From CAZYMF01 sp964648215 (lineage in GTDB: Bacteria > Desulfobacterota > Binatia > HRBIN30 > JACQVA1): a DNA stretch of 20,380 bases. The notes beneath the pieces are model-generated. The model did not search any database. It was given only the letters and a program-made list of their open reading frames with translations, and was not told the DNA's origin. Below, piece by piece: positions 1 to 5,469 of this stretch. The translations under genes were made by a program, and so were the position numbers. The stretch covers positions 1 through 20,380 of the forward strand of contig CAZYMF010000077.1 in assembly GCA_964648215.1 (NCBI GenBank), given 5' to 3'. The stretch's first letter is position 1; each line of letters begins with the position of its first letter.

Positions 1-633
1 GCGGTCGTGCTCGTCCGGGTCTGGCGAGTCGAGGCTGATCTTGATCGCGTACAGCCCGGCGGCCTTCAACGCCCGCAGGCGGGCCGCGTCGAGCGCCACC
101 GCGTTCGAGAAGACCTGTGCGACCGCCTTCTCTTTCGGGACGAGCGCGACGCAGGCTTCGAGGTCGCGGTGCAGCAACGGCTCGCCGCCGGTGTAGATGA
201 CGTTGGTTACGCCGAGCTCGACGCATTCGGTGACGATTCTCTCCATGTCCGGCAGCGAAAACTCCGAGCGCTTGCCGTCGAACGTCGCGGCGCTGCAGTG
301 GACGCACCGGCACTGGCACTTGTCCGTGATGGCGAAGGTCACCACCGGCGGGGTGGGCCGGCCGAAGAACCACGTCTTCCAGAATGCCTCGACGAAGCGC
401 GCGTGCGCTTCGCTCGGAACGGGCGGCCAGTACAGCGAGTACACGTTGCGGCCCTCGTGGCAGGTCAAGGGGCCGATCTCGTTGAAGCTCTGAAAATATG
501 CTGCCACGAACGGACCCAGGTCGTCGGCCCGGGGGCCGGATACGTTCGCGACGATCTTCTCACCCCGGTTCTCGACGTCGACGACGAGGTTCTCCAACTC
601 GGGTGTGTGGTGGAAGCGGTACGTATGTTTCAT
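1..633 (-). CDS. Radical SAM protein, C-terminus beyond the window
   Basis: The frame is open from an ATG at 633 to the left edge (211 codons, no stop), so the C-terminus is missing. Residues 106-113 read CQCRCVHC, which contains the CxxxCxxC cluster motif (C106, C110, C113) that binds the 4Fe-4S cluster and S-adenosylmethionine in the radical SAM family. GGEP at 149-152 is the usual second SAM-binding motif, and the following beta-alpha repeats end in IKISLDSPDPDEHDR. About 95 residues precede the radical SAM core; I do not recognise that domain. C108 is an extra cysteine inside the cluster loop. The start is supported by GGAG at 639-642, 5 nt upstream of ATG. The gene lies 75 bp downstream of the Doc toxin on the same strand, but a functional link is not evident. 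Substrate unknown; a SPASM-type extension could lie beyond the edge. Confidence 0.88.
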   Translation of the reverse strand, partial: MKHTYRFHHTPELENLVVDVENRGEKIVANVSGPRADDLGPFVAAYFQSFNEIGPLTCHEGRNVYSLYWPPVPSEAHARFVEAFWKTWFFGRPTPPVVTFAITDKCQCRCVHCSAATFDGKRSEFSLPDMERIVTECVELGVTNVIYTGGEPLLHRDLEACVALVPKEKAVAQVFSNAVALDAARLRALKAAGLYAIKISLDSPDPDEHDR

Positions 634-708
634 GGTCACTCCGGTCTGGCTCCAGTGTTTCGTTCGTGGTCGATAAGATGCATTAGTCCAGTTCAAGCCG
701 CGCGAAAG

Positions 709-1110
709 TCACCTCCTTCGTGCGACATGACGACGAACCCACATTGCAAGCTCCTGTTCGCGGCATTTTCCACCCGCTACCGCCAACATGAGCTGCACGA
801 CTTCCTCCTCCGAGGCCTCGAACCGCTGGCCGTTCAGCTCGATGAATACCGCCATCGTGAGAAATGCGATCCGCTTGTTCCCATCGCGGAAGGGGTGGCT
901 GGTAGCCAAGCCCCAGCCGTAGGCCGCCGCGAGGGTCGCCAAATCCGTCGTCGGCTCATAGTGCCAACGATTTCGTGGCCGAGCCAGGGCGGATTCCAGC
1001 GCGTTCTCGTCGCGGATTCCGGGCAAACCCCCATGCTCACGGATCTGCTCGATGTGAATCGCGTCGACGACAAGCCGCTCCACCCAGGTCGGCTCACGAC
1101 GCCGGGGCAT
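709..1110 (-). CDS. doc: Doc/Fic-family toxin of a type II toxin-antitoxin pair
   Basis: This 133-residue protein has the Fic/Doc core motif HPFRDGNKR at residues 72-80, followed by the hydrophobic helix IAFLTMAVF. Doc proteins of this size (about 125-135 aa) are toxins; P1 Doc phosphorylates elongation factor EF-Tu. The motif has G77 and N78-K79-R80, the Doc-type ending, rather than the GNGR of AMPylating Fic proteins, so a kinase-like activity is the better guess. The ATG lies 2 nt after the stop codon of the AbrB-type antitoxin gene, the usual antitoxin-first arrangement, so the two genes are almost certainly cotranscribed. The catalytic motif is intact and no truncation is seen. Confidence 0.9.
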   Translation of the reverse strand: MPRRREPTWVERLVVDAIHIEQIREHGGLPGIRDENALESALARPRNRWHYEPTTDLATLAAAYGWGLATSHPFRDGNKRIAFLTMAVFIELNGQRFEASEEEVVQLMLAVAGGKCREQELAMWVRRHVARRR

Positions 1111-1112
1111 CG

Positions 1113-1340
1113 CTACTTCGACAGCTCGCGCAGCGCATTGCGGTATTTCTTGGCGAGACTCCGAGCGATGCCGAGAGCCTTCTCTACCTTCGGGTCGTAC
1201 GGCGTGAGAAGGATCCCTCTGTCTGTTTCCACCGCCAGGATTCGATCACCGGCTTCCAGGTGCAGTCGATCAGCCATTTCCTTGGGCAGCGTTGCGCCGA
1301 TCGAGCCGCCCGCGCGCCGCAGAGTTACTTCCTTGACCAT
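1113..1340 (-). CDS. AbrB/MazE/SpoVT-type antitoxin and repressor
   Basis: This 75-residue protein has the swapped-hairpin AbrB fold signature: a short N-terminal strand (VKEVTLRR), GGSIGATLPKEMADRL at about residues 11-26, and LEAGDRILAVETDRGILLTPYD after it. The basic C-terminal helix (residues about 55-75) would be the part that neutralises the toxin. Antitoxins of this family bind operator DNA upstream of their own operon and block the partner toxin, here the Doc protein encoded 2 nt downstream. No Shine-Dalgarno sequence precedes the ATG. Instead a perfect palindrome starts 9 nt upstream, so the transcript may be leaderless. The start is also supported by the family length and by the MVKEVTLR beginning. 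Confidence 0.87.
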   Translation of the reverse strand: MVKEVTLRRAGGSIGATLPKEMADRLHLEAGDRILAVETDRGILLTPYDPKVEKALGIARSLAKKYRNALRELSK

Positions 1341-1349
1341 GCTGGTTCG

Positions 1350-1369
1350 GGTAGCACTCTGGTGCTACC
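1350..1369. promoter_or_regulatory. Candidate operator palindrome of the doc/AbrB operon
   Basis: A perfect 8-bp inverted repeat with a 4-nt spacer, GGTAGCAC-TCTG-GTGCTACC, ends 9 nt upstream of the antitoxin ATG (1340). On the minus strand it falls in the spacer of a weak promoter-like pair, TTGCGC, 17 nt, then TACCCG. AbrB-type antitoxins autoregulate by binding such symmetric sites, so an operator is the natural reading. The palindrome is seen; the binding is inferred. Confidence 0.6.
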
Positions 1370-1396
1370 AGCGCAACGACGGCCGAACGAGGCCCT

Positions 1397-1414
1397 GCCT
1401 ACGCGGTGGTAGGC
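1397..1414. promoter_or_regulatory. Second GTAGG/CCTAC palindrome upstream of the doc/AbrB operon
   Basis: GCCTAC-GCGGTG-GTAGGC is a 6-bp perfect inverted repeat with a 6-nt spacer. Its half site (GGTAG/CTACC) is shared with the palindrome at 1350-1369, whose centre lies about 46 bp away. It may be a second antitoxin-binding site. A chance hairpin or a weak terminator for unknown transcription is also possible. Confidence 0.35.
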
Positions 1415-1601
1415 TCATGCCCGACCGTCGACCCAGAGAAGCGGCCGACAGCGCGCCGCAGCCAACGCCGCCGCGGGTAGCTGCCGGCGGAATTCGACAC
1501 GCTCGACAATCGAACTCCGATCCGGCAAGCAATTGACGTGGCTGTCGAAACCCGACGTGTTGGTGACTCAGTCTTGCCCTGCGTTGCGTGATCGAGCGTA
1601 G

Positions 1602-2222
1602 ATGCGCATCCTCCACTACTTCGACTACAAGAGCCCGTACGCCTACCTGGCGCAGGAGGCGACATTTCGCTTGGCGGAAGACTTCGGCGTCGAGCTCGTG
1701 CTGCTTCCCTACACCCTCGACATCCCGAGCTATCTCGGCCGCGCCGAGCTCGACGCGGAGGGCAACGCCGTGGTGGACGAGCGAACTCCCCACCAGTGGC
1801 GGCGGGTTCGCTACAGCTACACGGACTGCCGGCGCGAGGCGAGCCGCCGCGGCCTCGTCCTTCGGGGGCCGCGCAAGATCTACGACAGCTCCATCGCCCA
1901 CATCGGGTTTCTCTTCGCCCGGTGCAACGGCGATCCGAGACCGTTCCACGACGCGGTCTACGAGCTGTTCTGGAAACGCGAGCTCGACATCGAAGACCCG
2001 GACGCCATCGCCGATCAGCTCGCGCGCGGCGGAATCGATCCTGCGGGCTTCCACCGCTTCCTCCACGAGGAGGGCCGGTCGGAGCACGATCGCCTTCGCG
2101 CCGAGGCGGAAGAGCTCGGCGTGTTCGGGGTACCGAGCTACATCGTCGACGGGCAGCTCTACTGGGGATCCGAGCGCCTCGAGCGCATCCGCGAAGTGCT
2201 CGAGGCGAGACGGCGCGCGTGA
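1602..2222 (+). CDS. DsbA-family / 2-hydroxychromene-2-carboxylate isomerase-like protein
   Basis: This 206-residue protein has the thioredoxin fold with helical insertion found in the DSBA (PF01323) and kappa-GST/HCCA isomerase group. It starts directly with strand MRILHYFDYKSPYAYLA. The usual CxxC is replaced by KSPY with S11 at the catalytic position, as in HCCA isomerases and kappa-class GSTs, so it is unlikely to be a thiol oxidase. GVFGVPSYIVDGQLYWGSER near residues 175-195 gives the cis-proline loop and C-terminal strand. No signal peptide is seen, so the protein is cytosolic. Family members isomerise aromatic degradation intermediates or conjugate glutathione. No aromatic-degradation genes lie nearby, so the substrate is unknown. 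The start codon has only a weak GAG upstream. Confidence 0.85.
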   Translation: MRILHYFDYKSPYAYLAQEATFRLAEDFGVELVLLPYTLDIPSYLGRAELDAEGNAVVDERTPHQWRRVRYSYTDCRREASRRGLVLRGPRKIYDSSIAHIGFLFARCNGDPRPFHDAVYELFWKRELDIEDPDAIADQLARGGIDPAGFHRFLHEEGRSEHDRLRAEAEELGVFGVPSYIVDGQLYWGSERLERIREVLEARRRA

Positions 2223-2261
2223 CGCCGACGGGCGGAACCGAAGTGCAGTCGGCGGACTGCT

Positions 2262-2290
2262 TTGAACTTTCGGCCGGCCGCAACTACAGT
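2262..2290 (+). promoter_or_regulatory. Predicted promoter of the MFS / threonine ammonia-lyase operon
   Basis: TTGAAC (2262-2267), a 17-nt spacer and TACAGT (2285-2290) fit a sigma-70 promoter with four of six matches in each box. The -10 box ends only 6 nt before the ATG at 2297, so transcription would begin at or next to the start codon and give a leaderless mRNA. No Shine-Dalgarno sequence is present, which agrees with that reading. Confidence 0.55.
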
Positions 2291-2296
2291 CGCTGA

Positions 2297-3622
2297 ATGC
2301 TTGCGCGCCAGCCGGCTCCGGCCGCTCCGCCGTCGACGCCGCGCCGCCGGCGGCGGCCGTGGTGGATCCCCCACTTCCTCGGCGGCGTTCCGGATATCGA
2401 GCCGAGGCTGCTGTCGCTGCTCGGCATGGTGTCGCTGGCCCTGTTCTTCGAGCAGTACGACATCTCCATGCTCACCGCCGCGCTGAAATTCATCGCCGAG
2501 GATCTCGGCATGCCGGAGTCGGCGCTGGGCGGCTACACCAGCGCCATCCGCATCGGCTCGCTGCCGGCGTTGCTCGTCATCCCCTTCGCCGACCGCATCG
2601 GGCGCCGCCGGCTCTTCCTCGCTTCCGTGCTCGGCATCAGCGTGTCCACCTGCGCCACCGCGTTCACGCAAACGCCGGTGCAGTTCGTTTCCTGCCAGAT
2701 CGTCACCCGTATCTTCCTCATCACCGGCTCCGCCGTGGCCATCGTCATCGTCACCGAGGAGTTCCCCGCCGAGCACCGCGGTTGGGGCATCGGCATGGTG
2801 GGAGCGCTGGCGGCGTGCGGCAACGGCTTCGGCGCCATTCTCTTTGCCGTCATCGACAAGCTGCCGTTCGGCTGGCGCGCCCTGTACGCAATCGGCCTGG
2901 TGCCGCTGGCGCTGTTGCCGATGTTCCGGCGCCGCATCCGCGAGACCGGCCGCTTCGAAGCGCATCACAGCCGCCGCCTCGCCGCGGGCGACGACGACAC
3001 CCGCGTCGGCTGGTGGCGTCCCTTGTTCGACCTCGCCCGCACCCACCCGCTGCGCGCCGGGGGGCTGGCTCTGGTCGGCGGTCTGGCGTCCTTGGGAACG
3101 ATCTCGGTGTTCCAGTTCATCGGCTACTTCACGCTCACGGTTCATCACTGGCAGCCGTGGGAGTTCTCGGCGATGCTGTTCTTCGGCGGCGGCATCGGCA
3201 TCATCGGCAACGTCGTCTCCGGACGGCTCGGCGACCGCATCGGTCGCCGCCGCATCGGTCTCGCCTTTCTCGGCAGCTTTCCGCTGTTCGCCTGGATCTT
3301 CTACCGCGGCCCGGGCTGGAGCCTGCCGCTCGCCTGGGTGATGATCGTCTTTTGCGCCACCGCCGGCACGGTGGTGGTGCGCGCGCTGTCCACCGAGCTG
3401 TTTCCGACCTCGCATCGCGGCACCTCCGCCGGCTGGATGTCGGTGGTCGACACCCTGGGCGGCGCCGCCGGCCTCGCCCTGGTGGGCTGGGGCACACGCG
3501 CGCCCGGGGACCTGGCGCGTATGACCAGCCTGATGTCGTTGTTCGTGCTCGCCGGCGGCCTTTTCCTGCTGGTGCTGCCCGAGACCAATCGCCGCGAGCT
3601 GGAAGAGATCAACCCGGAGTGA
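2297..3622 (+). CDS. MFS transporter, metabolite/sugar:H+ symporter-like
   Basis: This 441-residue inner-membrane protein has about 12 hydrophobic segments. The N-terminal tail is proline- and arginine-rich (residues 1-22) and should stay in the cytoplasm. FEQYDISMLTAAL at about 51-63 lies in the first membrane helix, and the conserved loop 2-3 motif is DRIGRRR at 99-105. The same motif recurs after helix 8 as GRLGDRIGRRR, showing the two-fold MFS repeat. DTLGGAAGL and the final PETNRRELEEI tail are typical of the sugar/aromatic-acid:proton symporter branch. The stop lies 8 nt before the threonine ammonia-lyase gene, so the pair is an operon. The transported compound could be an amino acid or a 2-oxo acid, judged only from that context. 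It is probably transcribed from the leaderless-type promoter at 2262-2290. Confidence 0.9.
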   Translation: MLARQPAPAAPPSTPRRRRRPWWIPHFLGGVPDIEPRLLSLLGMVSLALFFEQYDISMLTAALKFIAEDLGMPESALGGYTSAIRIGSLPALLVIPFADRIGRRRLFLASVLGISVSTCATAFTQTPVQFVSCQIVTRIFLITGSAVAIVIVTEEFPAEHRGWGIGMVGALAACGNGFGAILFAVIDKLPFGWRALYAIGLVPLALLPMFRRRIRETGRFEAHHSRRLAAGDDDTRVGWWRPLFDLARTHPLRAGGLALVGGLASLGTISVFQFIGYFTLTVHHWQPWEFSAMLFFGGGIGIIGNVVSGRLGDRIGRRRIGLAFLGSFPLFAWIFYRGPGWSLPLAWVMIVFCATAGTVVVRALSTELFPTSHRGTSAGWMSVVDTLGGAAGLALVGWGTRAPGDLARMTSLMSLFVLAGGLFLLVLPETNRRELEEINPE

Positions 3623-3630
3623 GACCGGAA

Positions 3631-4857
3631 ATGGAATCGCCGTTCATCCCGATCGATCACATCCGCGCCGCGCGTGAGCGCGCCGCCGGTATCGTCAAGA
3701 CGACCCCGCTCGACCTGAGCGCCACCTTCAGCGAGATGTGTCGCCGGCAGATCTTCCTGAAGCTGGAGAACCTGCAGAAGACCGGTGCCTTCAAGGTCCG
3801 TGGCGCCCTCAACAAGATCCAGTCGCTCGACGCCGCGGCGCGCGAGCGCGGCGTGGTCACCGCCTCGGCCGGCAACCACGCGCAGGGCGTCGCCTACGCC
3901 GGGCGCATCGCCGCCGTGCCGGTGACCGTGGTGATGCCGGAGACGGCCTCGTTCAGCAAGGTGAGCGCCACCGCCGGATACGGTGCCGCGGTGATGCTCG
4001 CCGGACGCGACTACAGCGAGGCCTACGCCAAGGCGGTCGAGCTGGCGGAGCAGCGGAAGGCGACCTTCCTCCACGCGTTCAACGACCCGGATGTCATCGC
4101 CGGGCAGGGAACGCTCGGCCTGGAGCTTCTCGATCAGCTCGGCGACTTCGACACCGTGGTCGTGCCGGTCGGCGGCGGCGGCCTGCTCGCCGGCATCGTC
4201 TCCGCGTTGCGGGGCTCGGGCTGCCGCGCCCGCATCGTCGGCGTGCAGGCGGCGGGCGCCTCGTCGCTCGCCCCCAGCCTGCGCGCCGGCTCGCGCGTCG
4301 AGCTCGACGCCGTCGACACCATTGCCGATGGCCTGGCGACGCGTTCCATCGGCCCACTTCCGTTCGACGTCATTCGGGCGGGCGTCGACGACGCCGTCGA
4401 GGTCAGCGACGCCGAGATCGCCGCCGCGGTGCTGCTGCTGCTCGAGCGCGCCAAGACGGTGGTCGAAGGCGCCGGCGCCGTCGGCCTGGCCGCTTGTCTG
4501 GCCGGCCGTTTGCCGGCGGACGCGGCCAAGGTCGTGGTGATCATCTCGGGAGGCAACATCGACACCAACCTGCTCGACCGCATCATCAACCTGGGTCTGA
4601 TCGAGCAGGGCCGTCTGTTCCGCTTCACCACCCGTCTCGCCGACCGTCCCGGAGAGCTGCAACGGCTGGTGACCTGCATCGCCGCCTGCCGCGCCAACAT
4701 CCACCAGATCAGCCACCAGCGCGCCCAACCCGGCCTGGCCTTGACCCAGGCCTCGGTGACCCTGGAGCTGGAGACGCGCGGCCCCGAGCACATCGCCGAG
4801 ATCCGCAAGGCGCTCGCCGCAGCCGGATTCGCGCTGTCGCCGGACGGCGCGGCATAA
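3631..4857 (+). CDS. Threonine ammonia-lyase with C-terminal ACT domain
   Basis: This 408-residue PLP enzyme should convert L-threonine (and serine) to 2-oxobutyrate (or pyruvate) and ammonia. Fold-type II signatures are present: KTGAFKVRGA with the Schiff-base lysine K55, SAGNHAQG at 79-86, and the phosphate-binding glycine loop GGGGL at 181-185. Residues from about 326 to the end form one ACT domain (RFTTRLADRPGELQRLV), as in the medium-length ammonia-lyases. It is shorter than the 500-residue biosynthetic IlvA with two ACT-like domains. The chosen ATG lies 8 nt after the MFS stop and has GGAG 11 nt upstream; a longer open frame exists upstream only because it shadows the transporter gene. 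It may be catabolic (TdcB-like) or feed isoleucine synthesis; no branched-chain genes are in view. Confidence 0.92.
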   Translation: MESPFIPIDHIRAARERAAGIVKTTPLDLSATFSEMCRRQIFLKLENLQKTGAFKVRGALNKIQSLDAAARERGVVTASAGNHAQGVAYAGRIAAVPVTVVMPETASFSKVSATAGYGAAVMLAGRDYSEAYAKAVELAEQRKATFLHAFNDPDVIAGQGTLGLELLDQLGDFDTVVVPVGGGGLLAGIVSALRGSGCRARIVGVQAAGASSLAPSLRAGSRVELDAVDTIADGLATRSIGPLPFDVIRAGVDDAVEVSDAEIAAAVLLLLERAKTVVEGAGAVGLAACLAGRLPADAAKVVVIISGGNIDTNLLDRIINLGLIEQGRLFRFTTRLADRPGELQRLVTCIAACRANIHQISHQRAQPGLALTQASVTLELETRGPEHIAEIRKALAAAGFALSPDGAA

Positions 4858-4870
4858 GTGTCCCAGCTGC

Positions 4871-4942
4871 AAGTTGCAAGCTCCAAGCGACACGCCGAAC
4901 CCTATCGTGCGGCCTTGAGCCCGCAACTTACAGCTTGTAACT
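4871..4942. repeat. Imperfect inverted repeat after the threonine ammonia-lyase gene
   Basis: AGTTGCAAGCT (4872-4882) and AGCTTGTAACT (4932-4942) are reverse complements at 10 of 11 positions, separated by 49 nt. The left arm is itself nearly palindromic (TGCAA-G-TTGCA). With no U-tract and a long loop it is a poor terminator; a dispersed intergenic repeat is more likely. Confidence 0.45.
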
Positions 4943-4977
4943 GTCCATTCGCATAGCTCAGAGGCCGCCGCCTGGGG

Positions 4978-5060
4978 CGACCTGCCCACCATTGGCGCGA
5001 ACGCCCCTCCCGTTGGCTCCCTGGGAAGGCATCACTCTGTCGTTGCCGACCTGCCCACCA
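4978..5060. repeat. 14-bp direct repeat
   Basis: CGACCTGCCCACCA occurs exactly at 4978-4991 and 5047-5060, 69 bp apart. No gene lies between the copies. It could be a trace of a small duplication or of an insertion. Confidence 0.5.
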
Positions 5061-5134
5061 CCACCCCGGTGCTGACGGAGCAGTACCCCCCATGTCACAA
5101 CGACCGGGCCATCGGCCCATTGAATGATTCGCCA

Positions 5135-5166
5135 ATCGTCAATGACTCAGTGACCCGATCGTCAAT
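5135..5166. repeat. 9-bp direct repeat in low-complexity AT-richer patch
   Basis: ATCGTCAAT occurs at 5135-5143 and 5158-5166 inside a patch that also contains GACTCAGTGAC. The patch resembles the TCGTGA-type microrepeat found at 9791-9816 elsewhere in this window. Confidence 0.4.
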
Positions 5167-5241
5167 TCCTCGATAAAACGGACGGCGCCTTCCGACCGCT
5201 CACGTTGGGGGGGGCAGCTTTCCGCGCTGCTTCGCTGGCTA

Positions 5242-5272
5242 TGGACACGGCTGCACTTAGAGCGGATACTGT
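5242..5272 (+). promoter_or_regulatory. Weak candidate promoter for the cyclase/ATPase gene
   Basis: TGGACA (5242-5247), a 19-nt spacer and TACTGT (5267-5272) resemble a sigma-70 promoter about 200 bp upstream of the GTG start at 5470. The spacer is longer than ideal and nothing else supports it. Confidence 0.25.
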
Positions 5273-5469
5273 GTGTCGCACCCCCAAATCACCGCCACTA
5301 CGTCCACAGCTCGCGCGGGAGAGCGTGACGGCTCTGCCTCCCAAACGCGCGCGCTTCCAGCGGGGACCCACAAGCCCCTGACACAATCGCGCCCAGGCGC
5401 GAGAGGAAATACGTCCATGAAGCTGCGCGCTTCCATTCTCAGCCCTACGGTCACGGGATCGGTCGCATC

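Larger units (their letters stand above)
4858..5469. other. Gene-free spacer with short repeats
   Basis: About 610 bases lie between the threonine ammonia-lyase and the cyclase/ATPase gene. I see no reading frame with protein-like composition and no tRNA. What it holds is short repeats near 4871-4942, 4978-5060 and 5135-5166 and one promoter-like pair at 5242-5272. It reads as a decayed or repeat-rich intergenic region. Confidence 0.6.

Noticed and set aside
7..1536. Plus-strand 509-codon open frame across the radical SAM, doc and antitoxin genes
   Set aside because: It crosses three convincing minus-strand genes and has no recognisable domain.
2159..3415. Minus-strand 418-codon open frame
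   Set aside because: Its Gln/Glu/Asp/Arg-rich translation is the typical antisense shadow of a GC-rich gene; the plus strand encodes a clear MFS transporter.
2359..3630. Long open frame continuous with the threonine ammonia-lyase gene
   Set aside because: It is the +2 shadow of the MFS gene. The translation is Arg/His/Pro-rich with no known domain, and the real start at 3631 has a ribosome site and matches the family length.
3301..4992. Minus-strand 563-codon open frame
   Set aside because: Antisense to the transporter and threonine ammonia-lyase genes, low-complexity, no motif.
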